64,000 nucleotides of DNA from Algoriphagus chordae. Lineage in GTDB: Bacteria; Bacteroidota; Bacteroidia; Cytophagales; Cyclobacteriaceae. A program made the translations under genes and the position numbers. Positions 16,882 to 26,374 of this stretch are shown here, in pieces. The notes under the pieces are model-generated. The model was not told the DNA's origin and made no database searches. It saw only the letters and a list, made by a program, of their open reading frames with translations. Location: positions 1 to 64,000 of the forward strand of contig NZ_QKZT01000019.1 in NCBI RefSeq assembly GCF_003254055.1, read 5' to 3'. Numbering within the stretch: position 1 is the stretch's first letter; each line of letters opens with the position of its first letter.

Positions 16882-18924
16882 CTATTTCCTAACGCCTTGA
16901 TTTAGCTGATCCAATCTGGATTTTTGCGATTGCCACTCATCTCGAAGTCGTGCGGCTTCCATGAAATTGAGTTCTTTGGCAGCTTTCTCCATCAACTTCT
17001 GCGTCTGAGCAATCAATTTCTCCAGCTTGTCCTTACTCAGGTATTGCACCACAGGATCCGCAGCCATGCTTTGCTCACCTGGCATAGGCTCCGCATAGAA
17101 CTTAGGGTTTTTCTTAGAGTCAGCGACCTTGGTTTGACCCATGATTTTATCATGAGATTTCACTACCGTTGTCGGCGTAATGCCATGTTCCAAATTATAG
17201 GCAATCTGTATGGCACGTCTTCGCTTCGTTTCATCCATGGCCAGTTGCATGGAATTGGTGATTTTATCCGCATACATAATCACCCGACCTTCCGAGTTTC
17301 GTGCCGCACGACCAATGGTCTGTACCAAACTTCGCTCATTTCTCAAGAAACCTTCCTTATCTGCATCGAGAATTGCAACCAGAGAAACTTCTGGCAAATC
17401 CAATCCTTCTCTCAGTAAATTCACTCCTACAAGCACATCGAAAATCCCCAAGCGTAACTCACGCAGGATCTCCACACGATCGAGCGTCTTCACTTCAGAG
17501 TGAATATAACGGGACTTTACTCCCGCTCTTTCTAGGAATTTCTGAAGTTCTTCAGCCATTCGCTTAGTCAGAGTAGTCACTAGAGTTCTCGCGCCAGATT
17601 TTATGGTCTGATCTATTTCCTCCAGCAAATCATCAATTTGATTTTGACTTGGCCGCACCTCAATAGTCGGATCCAAAAGTCCAGTTGGTCGGATGATTTG
17701 CTCCACTACCACTCCCTCAGTCAGTGACAATTCATAGTCTGCTGGCGTGGCCGAAACATAAACCGCCTGATTGGTAAGGTCCTGAAACTCCTCAAACTTG
17801 AGCGGCCGATTATCCAAGGCCGAAGGAAGTCTAAAACCAAAATCCACCAAATTGATCTTTCTTGACCTATCACCTCCCCACATCGCTCGCACCTGCGGCA
17901 AAGTCACATGACTTTCATCTACAATTAGGAGAAAATCATCTGGAAAATAATCTATTAGGCAGAAGGGTCTCGCCCCTGGTGCACGTCTATCAAAATACCT
18001 AGAGTAGTTCTCCACTCCTGAGCAGTAGCCTAGCTCCCGCATCATTTCCAAATCAAACTCCGTTCGCTCCTGAAGTCGTTTTGCCTCAGCAAATCTCCCC
18101 TCTCTTTCGAAGAAATTCACCTGATCCACCATATCATATTGTATTTCATGAATGGCCGTCTGCAAGGTGTCCTTTCCAGTCACAAATAGGTTTGCAGGGA
18201 AAATAGAAATGATCTTTTCATCATTGAGCTTTTTCCCTGTAGCAGGATCAAAGCGCTGAATCGCTTCAATCTCATCTCCCCAAAAGAAAATCCTATAGCC
18301 CCAGTCAGCGTATGCCACAAAAATATCCACCGTATCTCCCTTTACTCGGAAAGTACCATGCGTCAATTCATGATGAGTTCGGCTGTACAAAATATCCACC
18401 AACTTAAAGAGCAGCTGATTCCTTGGGATACGATCGCCCTCCTGGAGTTTGATGACGTTTTTACCAAACTCATCTGGATTCCCTATACCATAGATACAAG
18501 AAACCGATGCCACCACAATCACATCCCTGCGCCCCGTGAGTAATGCAGAAGAAGCACTCAGTCGCAATTTCTCGATCTCTTGGTTGATCGAAAGATCCTT
18601 TTCTATATAAGTACCCGAGGTGGGGATAAATGCCTCTGGCTGATAATAATCGTAGTAAGAAATAAAATACTCGACAGCATTGTCCGGAAAAAACTGCTTG
18701 AATTCCCCATATAACTGAGCAGCAAGGGTCTTATTATGACTCAAAACCAAGGTAGGCTTCTGCGTCTGCTGAATCAGGTTGGCCACGGTGAAAGTCTTGC
18801 CAGAACCCGTCACTCCCAGCAAAACCTGAGCTTGGTCGCCGTTATTTATTCCAGCCGTAAGCTGTTCTATTGCCTTGGGCTGATCTCCAGTAGGCTGATA
18901 ATCTGAGGTAAGTTTAAATTCCAT
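16882..18924 (-). CDS. uvrB: UvrABC excinuclease subunit B
   Basis: A 680-residue protein, full length for UvrB, the helicase-like damage-verification subunit of nucleotide excision repair. The Walker A motif GVTGSGKTF places the ATP-binding lysine at Lys43. The beta-hairpin region that clamps the DNA strand is present (YYDYYQPEAFIP), as are the helicase motifs DESHVTLPQ and the late motif QTIGRAARNSEGR. A C-terminal UVR motif, for UvrC contact, is visible around LNFMEAARLRDEWQSQ. No interruptions are seen. Several antisense frames across it are shadows. Confidence 0.98.
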   Translation of the reverse strand: MEFKLTSDYQPTGDQPKAIEQLTAGINNGDQAQVLLGVTGSGKTFTVANLIQQTQKPTLVLSHNKTLAAQLYGEFKQFFPDNAVEYFISYYDYYQPEAFIPTSGTYIEKDLSINQEIEKLRLSASSALLTGRRDVIVVASVSCIYGIGNPDEFGKNVIKLQEGDRIPRNQLLFKLVDILYSRTHHELTHGTFRVKGDTVDIFVAYADWGYRIFFWGDEIEAIQRFDPATGKKLNDEKIISIFPANLFVTGKDTLQTAIHEIQYDMVDQVNFFEREGRFAEAKRLQERTEFDLEMMRELGYCSGVENYSRYFDRRAPGARPFCLIDYFPDDFLLIVDESHVTLPQVRAMWGGDRSRKINLVDFGFRLPSALDNRPLKFEEFQDLTNQAVYVSATPADYELSLTEGVVVEQIIRPTGLLDPTIEVRPSQNQIDDLLEEIDQTIKSGARTLVTTLTKRMAEELQKFLERAGVKSRYIHSEVKTLDRVEILRELRLGIFDVLVGVNLLREGLDLPEVSLVAILDADKEGFLRNERSLVQTIGRAARNSEGRVIMYADKITNSMQLAMDETKRRRAIQIAYNLEHGITPTTVVKSHDKIMGQTKVADSKKNPKFYAEPMPGEQSMAADPVVQYLSKDKLEKLIAQTQKLMEKAAKELNFMEAARLRDEWQSQKSRLDQLNQGVRK

Positions 18925-19072
18925 AAGCTTCGTCCGAAAATACCCAACACCATTCCCCTATGCAAAAGTTTAGTAAGGAAAGAAATTGTAGGAAATTACA
19001 GATTGAGAAATAGGTTTCGATTCAATGGCTTAACTGTAATTTGGTTGGGTACCATAATCATGGGCACCATGA

Positions 19073-19204
19073 GCGCCTGCCTGTCCAGTAGGCAGGAATG
19101 CATAAGGTTCTCGACTTCGCTCGAACTGACCTGTTTTCGGGGGTCCGCATATTATTTCGTCAGTGGTAGCGCCAGCCAGCTGGCAGGAAGTCGAAGAGAA
19201 TTCT
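19073..19204. repeat. Spacer repeat cluster with nested palindromes
   Basis: The 18925-19304 spacer holds no credible gene; a 67-codon plus-strand frame over it is built from repeats. Visible units are cctgcctgtccagtaggcag (arms CCTGCC/GGCAGG), ccagccagctggcagg, and a pair of inverted arms CTCGACTTC (19110-19118) and GAAGTCGA (19187-19194) about 70 bp apart. The pattern fits a small non-autonomous mobile or REP-type element. The remainder of the spacer (19205-19304) is AT-rich and featureless. Confidence 0.5.
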
Positions 19205-19304
19205 AAAGTTTATTGGAACATACAAACTGTGCTTCCAAACTAGGCCAAATCAATATAGAATAGTGAATGATGAATTTTGAATAATGAGGTCCCTGTCGGA
19301 AAAC

Positions 19305-20483
19305 TCACCTTACTTTCTTATACTTCCCAATATTGTAATACAGGTAATTTGTCCTCAGGATCAGCACCAATAGCAGAGGAATGATACTTGGGTGAAAAGA
19401 CTGCCAACCCAAAATCCAGAACACCACAGCAGCATCGGCCATGATCAGGGCAAAGAGTAGGTATTTCAGGACCCATGGTTTGATCGTTTTCTTGAGCAAA
19501 ACAATCGCTAACAGCAAATGTCCTGGAAATGCCCAGAGTATATTCCAGTTGTACTTGGTAGAAGGGATTTCGGAACCTATCCAAAGCGCAGACATCACCA
19601 GTCCTATGATTCCCAGGATTCCAAAAAACGCCACATCAAACCCTATAAAGAGTTTTCCCTTCTTAAATCCTATAAAGGTAATTCCAGTGAATATGATGGC
19701 GATCAGCCAGAAAATCCAATACGGATTGATCTCTCCGAATGAACCCGCAGGCTTCTCAAAATCCAAAATCACTCGAGTATTAGACACCAAAGGACGCGTA
19801 GGCCCATCTCCTTGGATCTCGGCTCTTCCAAAAGCGCCCTCCACATATTTCGGCAAGAACTGTTCTTCCAGCGGCGTCGCATCTCTATCCAGTCGAGAAC
19901 CCAATGCCAAGTCAATCCCTAGATCCGACCAGGTCATGTAATACACCATCTCATCGATCAACTGCCGAAAGGTCTTATCCACCGGCTCCTGTACTTCATC
20001 ATGCCAGACCAGCTGATCCCCCAGTACCGTACTGATCGCATCACGCACGCGGGTAGCACAGTTATCAAAGAAGAAATCATATCGATAAGCCCGATTCTCA
20101 GGCAGGTAATTGGTCTCCAGAAAGCTGATCAGCTCCAGCTTCTGCTGCTCATTGAGGCTCAGAATCTGCTCGCGCACTGAGCGGTGGAAGTAATTGTACT
20201 CTGCGATAAAGCGATCAAAAGTGGATACAGAGAGAAAGTAATCCAGTCTGCCTCCGGCAAAATTGAGGACAAAATTGGGTGCACCGAAGTCAAAGGTACC
20301 GTAGTTGTACACCATATCTCTGCCCGTAGTCAGGTCCAACACCCGAATTCCGCTATGCCCAAAGGAAGAATAGATCTCCTCTCCAGGATCACAAGTCAGC
20401 AAACTGATCTGGTATTGCTGGGCTTGTAAAGAACTGATAGCCAGCAAAAAAAATAAACTAATTACTATTTTTTTTAGATTCAT
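19305..20483 (-). CDS. Lnb_N/DUF4105 periplasmic domain membrane protein
   Basis: A 392-residue protein with an N-terminal signal (KKIVISLFFLLAISSLQA). Residues ~22-210 match the Lnb N-terminal periplasmic / DUF4105 domain. The visible signatures are YSSFGHSGIRVLD (a conserved His), YNYGTFDFGAPNF and FFFDNCATRVRDAI (conserved Asn-Cys). From about residue 245 there are four or five transmembrane helices with short loops. The domain is widespread in Bacteroidota envelope proteins and looks like a papain-like (NlpC/P60-related) fold with Cys and His, but an activity is not established. It is divergent from the following T9SS gene, with only 41 bp between start codons. Confidence 0.75.
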   Translation of the reverse strand: MNLKKIVISLFFLLAISSLQAQQYQISLLTCDPGEEIYSSFGHSGIRVLDLTTGRDMVYNYGTFDFGAPNFVLNFAGGRLDYFLSVSTFDRFIAEYNYFHRSVREQILSLNEQQKLELISFLETNYLPENRAYRYDFFFDNCATRVRDAISTVLGDQLVWHDEVQEPVDKTFRQLIDEMVYYMTWSDLGIDLALGSRLDRDATPLEEQFLPKYVEGAFGRAEIQGDGPTRPLVSNTRVILDFEKPAGSFGEINPYWIFWLIAIIFTGITFIGFKKGKLFIGFDVAFFGILGIIGLVMSALWIGSEIPSTKYNWNILWAFPGHLLLAIVLLKKTIKPWVLKYLLFALIMADAAVVFWILGWQSFHPSIIPLLLVLILRTNYLYYNIGKYKKVR

Positions 20484-20524
20484 TTTACTAAATTAATAAA
20501 AGCTTTTTCAGAATATTTTTTGTA

Positions 20525-22828
20525 ATGAAAACAGGGGGCAATACTGGAGCCCAAGAGGCAATTTTTAGATGCCGAATATACTTGATATTCTCGGCAGTTG
20601 CATTTCGTTGCCTTTTCTTAAACGCATCATTCTGCCAAGAAATTGGCTCTTACCGCACCATTGCTACAGGAAACTTCGGAGATATATCTATTTGGGAAGT
20701 ATATGATGGAGCTCTTTGGTCGGCAGCATCCAGCAAGCCAACGCAGGCCAATGATATATATATTGATCAAACGCACTTGGTAACCTTAACTGGAAATGAA
20801 GAAGCTAAAAGTGTCTTTTTGAACTCAGATTCTGGTGCCACTCAAAAGTTGAATTTAAACAACTTTAATTTAAACATATATGGCAGCCTTCAAGCATTCG
20901 ATGGAGCAGCCCCAGGAATACCAGCAGGTTCACACAATAGCATTAATTGGATTGGAAATTCCATTGGGAGTACGATTACATTTAAAGGTATATCTAGGAC
21001 GATCATACCATATAATAGTTGGAGCGCTCAATCTACAAGAAGTAGATATTCAGTAATATTTGATCCAATCCCTGGGGCAATACTTGTAGTAGAAGAAGCC
21101 TTCAAAGCTCTATCCTTTAGAATAAAGACTGGAACTGTTATCCAGCAAATTGACAATAGTGTTAACCCTGGAAAATGCGCAACTTTTTCCTTCAATAATG
21201 AAAATACTGTTGCAATTGGCTCATATGGAGATTTTATTATTGAATCTGGGGGCATTTTGCTCTCCAAATGTGACAAAGACATACTTTTTAGATCTGAAAC
21301 AGTTAGTGCTAATCTACTCGACCTTCACAATGGCGCTGAGCTTATTTTAGAAGGAACTTCTCCTCAAATTGAAGTGGCAAATTATCAACTCAATGGAAAG
21401 ATGACCTATAACAAAAATACAGGCACACAGAATTTCCTTTCCAAATCTTATACTAGTTCGGTATTGCCTTCTACCTTCCATGATTTGGAAATCATAGGCT
21501 CTCAAAATGTCACTTTGCCAGCTTCATTGGCTGTCACTGGTGATATTTCTAAAGTAGGAACAGGAACATTTATCCTTACAAATACTTCTCTCATCTTTAT
21601 AGGACCTGCAGATCAACACATAACTGGATTCGCTCTAAGTACCCAAGACCTTAGCCTAAATAAAACAGCCGGTGAGGTCATATTTGAGCAAAATCTCACT
21701 GTACTCAGAAATCTTACGATGAGTGATGGAAAGCTGAATTTTCAGGACAACACACTAACGATAAACAGCTCAGGCAATGGAGATTTTGACTATCAAGGCG
21801 GTTCTTGGGAAAATCTAAGTTCATTTACCTATATAGATATTCCCACAACCTTTAATGCTACAAATGGCACCTTCCCCTTTGGAGATCGCTATCATGGGGG
21901 CATCAGAAAAGTTCAGATGCTGGGCGATAATGCAGGTGGAGATCTTACCATAGATTATACTGAGTATACAGGAGCGGACTTTAATCCTGGATTTAATGAT
22001 TCAGACGGCACTCCGATTCTCTATCGTCTATTCAGCTACTTCAATTTCTCAGGACTCAATTCAAGTTCAAACCCACTGGAATTGAGAATATCGGCAGAGA
22101 ATTTAATTGTTGATGATGAAGATGATTTAAGACTGGTCTGTACTGGATACGCAGCACCAGGAAACCACCTGCCAGGAATGGATCCAAATGAATTATGGGC
22201 AAGACGAAATCTAACTTTTAATGATCTTTCGGGGAAAAATTTCACGGTAGGTAGCTTTAGAACTGCTAGCATTTTACCAGTATCCTGGCTGGATGTTTCT
22301 GCCACAATCAAAAATAACATCAAGCAGATTAGCTGGTCGGTGGCAACTGAAACGGACAACGAGAAATTTGAGATTTACAGTGCTGTAGATCCATTGAAGG
22401 ACTGGGACAAAATCGGAGAAGTGTTAAGCAAAGGCAATTCTGAAATTCCGGTTCAGTATACATTTATTGATGAAAATATATCCAACTCTCATTCGATCTA
22501 TTACAAAATCAAAGTAATCGACTTATCTGGAGAATTGGCTTGGAGTAAAATAGTCAGACTGGCAAATGATAAAACAACTATAATTGAACAAGTCTCTATT
22601 TATCCAAACCCATATAGTTCAGGTGAAATCCATATAAAACTCCCAGATAATTTCAATACCGAAAATACTCAAATTCACATTTACACTACCCAAGGCCATC
22701 TGACCTCCTCCTTCGCTTTTGACTCATCAGTTTTCTCAAATAGTCTTGAAATGCTCCGTCCTGGGATATACATTATCAATTTTTCAAATTCTGAAAATAG
22801 CATTCAGACTCGATGGATTAAGAACTAA
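20525..22828 (+). CDS. T9SS-secreted beta-helix-like protein
   Basis: A 767-residue protein. A signal peptide follows an unusually long N-terminal region (hydrophobic IYLIFSAVAFRCLFL, about residues 19-33); there is no in-frame ATG nearer to it. The body is beta-rich with solenoid-like phrases (DIYIDQTHLVTLTG, LNLNNFNLNIYGSL, NLTMSDGKLNFQDNTLTINS), typical of G8/beta-helix T9SS cargo. The T9SS module near residues 595-690 (ISWSVATETDNEKFEIYSA) and the C-terminal type A sorting domain beginning VSIYPNPYSSGEIHI mark it for export. It shares the C-terminal architecture of the two proteins at the left of the window but lacks their glycine-rich domains. Its function is unknown; a cell-surface or secreted location is likely. 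Confidence 0.85.
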   Translation: MKTGGNTGAQEAIFRCRIYLIFSAVAFRCLFLNASFCQEIGSYRTIATGNFGDISIWEVYDGALWSAASSKPTQANDIYIDQTHLVTLTGNEEAKSVFLNSDSGATQKLNLNNFNLNIYGSLQAFDGAAPGIPAGSHNSINWIGNSIGSTITFKGISRTIIPYNSWSAQSTRSRYSVIFDPIPGAILVVEEAFKALSFRIKTGTVIQQIDNSVNPGKCATFSFNNENTVAIGSYGDFIIESGGILLSKCDKDILFRSETVSANLLDLHNGAELILEGTSPQIEVANYQLNGKMTYNKNTGTQNFLSKSYTSSVLPSTFHDLEIIGSQNVTLPASLAVTGDISKVGTGTFILTNTSLIFIGPADQHITGFALSTQDLSLNKTAGEVIFEQNLTVLRNLTMSDGKLNFQDNTLTINSSGNGDFDYQGGSWENLSSFTYIDIPTTFNATNGTFPFGDRYHGGIRKVQMLGDNAGGDLTIDYTEYTGADFNPGFNDSDGTPILYRLFSYFNFSGLNSSSNPLELRISAENLIVDDEDDLRLVCTGYAAPGNHLPGMDPNELWARRNLTFNDLSGKNFTVGSFRTASILPVSWLDVSATIKNNIKQISWSVATETDNEKFEIYSAVDPLKDWDKIGEVLSKGNSEIPVQYTFIDENISNSHSIYYKIKVIDLSGELAWSKIVRLANDKTTIIEQVSIYPNPYSSGEIHIKLPDNFNTENTQIHIYTTQGHLTSSFAFDSSVFSNSLEMLRPGIYIINFSNSENSIQTRWIKN

Positions 22829-22935
22829 CATTCTTGCTCAGAAAAACACCAAGCGATCATAGAATCAGTCCATACAACAACAGTCCCATTTAGATACTGG
22901 TGCGCTTCTATTGGCACTTTCTGAGACTGATCACT

Positions 22936-22966
22936 GAGACTGAAAACTAAGTAGTCTCTGTTTTTT
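22936..22966 (+). terminator. Probable intrinsic terminator
   Basis: A GAGACT/AGTCTC stem with an 11-nt loop is followed by TGTTTTTT. It lies about 110 bp after the T9SS gene stop. The stem is short, so confidence is moderate. Confidence 0.5.
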
Positions 22967-23039
22967 CAACAAATGCCGCTTGTAAAACCCTTTTTTGCTA
23001 ATGTTTTTTATCTTGCTAGCTAAACCCCAACTCTAACCT

Positions 23040-24353
23040 ATGACCATCCTTCTTGTACTGCTCAGTATTGCCATTTTGGTGCTGCTGATCGTCTGGGCCA
23101 AGCTCAATCCTTTTTTAGCCTTTCTTATTTCCTCTATTGCCGCAGGCTTTCTACTCGGCCTCCCTGCCGATCAGATCGCGGGCTCGGTACAGCGTGGGAT
23201 GGGAGTGCTGCTGGGCGACTTAGTGATCGTGATCGTCATGGGAGCTATGCTCGGCAAGCTGGTGGCCGAGAGCGGGGCCGCACAGCGGATCGCAGCATAC
23301 CTGATGAAGATTTTTGGTGAAAAACACATTACCTGGGCCATGTCCATTACGGGTCTGGTGGTGGGTATTCCGCTGTTCTACAATGTGGGCTTCGTGCTAC
23401 TTGTTCCCCTAGCTTTCACCGTAGCATATCAGTATAAAATCTCTGCCGTCTATGTGGGGATCCCGCTATTAGCTGCGCTTTCGGTAACTCATGGTTTTTT
23501 ACCTCCACATCCATCGCCGGCGGCTTTGGTAGCACAGTTTGATGCCAATATGGGCTTGACGCTGTTCTATGGGTTTTTGATTGCTATTCCTACCATTGCG
23601 CTTGCAGGGCCGATTTTCGCAAGAAGCCTGAAGCATATGAAAGCTGAGCCGCTGAAGACTTTTCAGGCAGAAATAAAACCTGAAGCTGAGCTTCCTTCCA
23701 CAGCAAATAGCTTTTTCACCGCCTTACTTCCGGTCTTCCTTTTGGTAGGAACTACCGCTTTGAATCTTAATATTTCTGAGGACAGCAGCTTGGCTCCGAT
23801 TATTGCCTTTGTAGCAAATCCAGGAATCGTGATGTTGGTTTCCGTGCTGATTGCCACCTATACGCTGGGCCTAAATCGCAAGTTTTCCATGGTGCAAATC
23901 ATGGATCTCTATACCGTGGCGACCAAAGACATCGCGATGATTCTGCTTATCGTGGCAGGAGCTGGCGCCTTGAAGCAAATCTTTACTGATACTGGCGTTA
24001 GTCTAGTGATTGCCGAAGGGCTACAATCCTGGGATATTCATCCGCTGATTTTGGCTTGGATCATCACGGCCATCATTCGCGTTTGCGTAGGTTCAGCCAC
24101 TGTCGCAGGACTAACCACGGCAGGCATCATTGCTCCACTGGTGACTACGATGAATGTAGATCCTAACTTACTGGTACTTTCCATCGGCGCGGGGAGTTTG
24201 ATGTTCTCCCATTTCAACGATGCAGGCTTCTGGATGTACAAGGAGTTTTTCAACGTAAGTATCAAAGATACGATCAAGTCCTGGTCGGTGATGGAAACCA
24301 TCGTAGCTGTAGCTGGCTTAGCTGGCGTACTGATCCTTGATATCTTTGTCTAA
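23040..24353 (+). CDS. GntP-family permease
   Basis: A 437-residue inner-membrane transporter, close to the usual 440-450 residues of the gluconate:H+ symporter family. It has about 12 hydrophobic segments with family signatures such as GFVLLVPLAFTVAYQ, HGFLPPHPSPAALV and VGSATVAGLTTAGII. The family carries gluconate, 2-keto-3-deoxygluconate, D-serine or related hydroxy or amino acids, so the substrate is not fixed by sequence. A RidA protein follows 23 bp downstream on the same strand, which suggests an operon. That pairing is more usual for amino- or imino-acid metabolism than for sugar acids, an inference from context only. Confidence 0.88.
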   Translation: MTILLVLLSIAILVLLIVWAKLNPFLAFLISSIAAGFLLGLPADQIAGSVQRGMGVLLGDLVIVIVMGAMLGKLVAESGAAQRIAAYLMKIFGEKHITWAMSITGLVVGIPLFYNVGFVLLVPLAFTVAYQYKISAVYVGIPLLAALSVTHGFLPPHPSPAALVAQFDANMGLTLFYGFLIAIPTIALAGPIFARSLKHMKAEPLKTFQAEIKPEAELPSTANSFFTALLPVFLLVGTTALNLNISEDSSLAPIIAFVANPGIVMLVSVLIATYTLGLNRKFSMVQIMDLYTVATKDIAMILLIVAGAGALKQIFTDTGVSLVIAEGLQSWDIHPLILAWIITAIIRVCVGSATVAGLTTAGIIAPLVTTMNVDPNLLVLSIGAGSLMFSHFNDAGFWMYKEFFNVSIKDTIKSWSVMETIVAVAGLAGVLILDIFV

Positions 24354-24376
24354 TATTCATTCTAAAAATAACCCAT

Positions 24377-24850
24377 ATGGAAACCCCAGAAAATAATTTC
24401 TCCAAATTAGGTCTTAATCTCCCTCCTGCACCCAAGCCACTCGGTGTGTACAGACCTTGCTTGATAGACGGCAAATATCTTTACCTCTCGGGTCATGGGA
24501 CCGTACAGGATGATGGTAGTCTGATCATGGGGAGGATAGGAGAAGAGCTTGATATGGAAGCTGGAAAACTGGCCGCTAGGCAAGTAGGATTGGCAATGCT
24601 TTCTACCATTAAAGCAAATCTGGGCACCCTCAACCGAGTGAAGCGTGTGATCAAAGTTTTAGGAATGGTAAACTGCATTTCCTCCTTTGAAAAACACCCT
24701 TATATCATCAATGGCTGTAGCGAATTATTTGCTGAAGTTTGGGGCGAAGAGAATGGTATTGGCGTAAGATCCGCTGTAGGGATGGGCACTTTGCCAGACA
24801 ATATCCCGGTGGAAGTAGAGGCAATGTTTGAGCTACACGAAGGAGCTTAA
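24377..24850 (+). CDS. RidA family (YjgF/YER057c/UK114) protein
   Basis: A 157-residue cytoplasmic protein. It is slightly longer than the classic ~128-residue RidA because of an N-terminal extension, as in a subgroup of bacterial Rid proteins. The conserved arginine is present in GVRSAVGMGTLPDNIPVEVE, the segment that binds the carboxylate of 2-aminoacrylate-type intermediates in RidA. It probably deaminates reactive enamines/imines or acts on a related intermediate. Its place directly behind the GntP permease suggests a role in degrading the transported compound. The last 4 bp overlap the convergent mltF gene. Confidence 0.85.
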   Translation: METPENNFSKLGLNLPPAPKPLGVYRPCLIDGKYLYLSGHGTVQDDGSLIMGRIGEELDMEAGKLAARQVGLAMLSTIKANLGTLNRVKRVIKVLGMVNCISSFEKHPYIINGCSELFAEVWGEENGIGVRSAVGMGTLPDNIPVEVEAMFELHEGA

Positions 24851-26241
24851 GGTTCTACTAGAGCCTTGTAAGAATCAAAGACAGACATCACATCTTTGAC
24901 GTAGTTGACTGCCAAATGCCCTTTGGCAAAGCCACTCTTGACAATAGGATCCCGGTAATAATCGGGATCACTTTTAAGCTCCAAAAATTTAGAAACAGAG
25001 GACCAGGACTGGGTATTTTCTCCATACTTCAAGGTCAATCTCCAGGCATCTTCCACATGCCCATGACCGATATTGTAGGAAGCTAGAACGAATTTCAAGC
25101 GCTCAGAAGTATCGGGCACTCGTTCAATCCAAAATTTATCTAAATATCTTAAATACCGAACTCCGCCCATCAAGGACTGGGAAGGGTCATTGGGGTTTTC
25201 CACCCCAAAACGTTCTAAAGTGACCGGCATTAGTTGAAGCAAGCCCCTTGCTCCAGCGTATGAAGTCGCAACGGTATCAAACCTTGATTCTTTATAAACT
25301 AGCGAAGCTAGGAGTCTCCAATCCCATCCCAACTGCTCCGCTCCATTTTTGATAATGTCATCGTACACGGAAATCTGATTGCCTGCTAAAGAAGAGAATG
25401 GGCTTGTGCTTCTGAAATAACTGTTCTTAGAATTCAGAAAGTATTTGGCATATAGATCAGGAATAAATCGCTTCTGTTTGTCCACAAGCCATGTATCCAA
25501 AGAGCTTAGTAAATTGGGTGAATTCTGACGCACTACCCAAGAAACCTCTGCTTCTTTCTTAACTTTCCAGGAGGTATTCAATCCACCATAATATGTGGCG
25601 TTGGCCTGAGCAATGTTCTGATCCGCGATAGTCCACTTGATGTCACCTTCTGCTACCTGATCTATTAAAGTTTCTTCGTGATCTGGAGTAGGAATGATTG
25701 TATAGTTGAGCTGCAAGGAATCTTTCAGATTGCACAGTTGGGTTTTGTAAACCGTCCCTTCCCTCACATATATAGTGTCAGAGGCTAGTTGATCCCAGGA
25801 AGTGATTTTCCCAGAGAACTCGTTTCCTACGAGCACGGTATTCATTTTTCCCAAAGGAATAGAAAATGATGCTCTATCAGACCTTTCCATATTCTTCTCA
25901 AGATTCATGGCGATCAAATCCACCTTTCCTTCCTGAAGATAATCAAATGCTCTATCTATATCCGAGATCAATACTAAATGCAATTGCACCTTCAGGCGCT
26001 TGGCTAAATCTCGCAGCAGTTCGTACTCGTAACCCATCCTCCGGCCACGATAGATGTAATACCCTGTAGAATTATTGTCCACAGCAGCACGAATAAATCC
26101 ACGATTTTGGATTCCTTGGAGGTCAAGTACGTAGGCTTCCTTCTTGGAGATAGCTGCCAGTTTCTTCTCAACAAAGGTGCATTGCACACCAAAGAGAAGA
26201 AGAGTCAATATGGAGAAAAAGAGAATTAATACTTTTTTCAT
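24847..26241 (-). CDS. mltF: MltF-type lytic transglycosylase
   Basis: A 464-residue envelope protein with two domains. An N-terminal hydrophobic segment ends at Cys21 in a non-standard lipobox (GVQC), so lipidation is possible. Residues ~50-270 form a periplasmic solute-binding-protein-3 domain (GRRMGYEYELLRDLAKRLKV, VDLIAMNLEKNMERS), regulatory in MltF. Residues ~295-435 are an SLT domain with the catalytic glutamate in ASLVYKESRFD and the motifs GARGLLQLMP and SYNIGHGHVEDA. The enzyme cleaves peptidoglycan glycan strands with formation of 1,6-anhydro-muramic acid. It is convergent with the RidA gene. Confidence 0.9.
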   Translation of the reverse strand: MKKVLILFFSILTLLLFGVQCTFVEKKLAAISKKEAYVLDLQGIQNRGFIRAAVDNNSTGYYIYRGRRMGYEYELLRDLAKRLKVQLHLVLISDIDRAFDYLQEGKVDLIAMNLEKNMERSDRASFSIPLGKMNTVLVGNEFSGKITSWDQLASDTIYVREGTVYKTQLCNLKDSLQLNYTIIPTPDHEETLIDQVAEGDIKWTIADQNIAQANATYYGGLNTSWKVKKEAEVSWVVRQNSPNLLSSLDTWLVDKQKRFIPDLYAKYFLNSKNSYFRSTSPFSSLAGNQISVYDDIIKNGAEQLGWDWRLLASLVYKESRFDTVATSYAGARGLLQLMPVTLERFGVENPNDPSQSLMGGVRYLRYLDKFWIERVPDTSERLKFVLASYNIGHGHVEDAWRLTLKYGENTQSWSSVSKFLELKSDPDYYRDPIVKSGFAKGHLAVNYVKDVMSVFDSYKALVEP

Positions 26242-26338
26242 TCACTAGAACCGTAAGGCTCTGGATGTTACACGAATGCCCATTGGCAAATGCTATGCCA
26301 AAAGAAAATTAAAGCATTCGTTAAAAAAAGCAAATAAA

Positions 26339-26369
26339 AAAACGAAGGCTAATCAATAACCTTCGTTTT
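26339..26369 (-). terminator. Terminator of the efflux operon
   Basis: A 10-bp stem (AAAACGAAGG/CCTTCGTTTT) with an 11-nt loop ends in a long T run on the minus strand. It starts 6 bp past the stop of the TolC-like gene and ends the efflux operon. Confidence 0.85.
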
Positions 26370-26374
26370 GTAGA

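Noticed and set aside
16924-17418. 164-codon plus-strand frame opposite uvrB
   Set aside because: UvrB is strongly conserved on the other strand and this frame has no recognisable domain.
19003-19206. 67-codon plus-strand frame between uvrB and the DUF4105 gene
   Set aside because: It is made of spacer palindromes and repeat sequence, without family resemblance.
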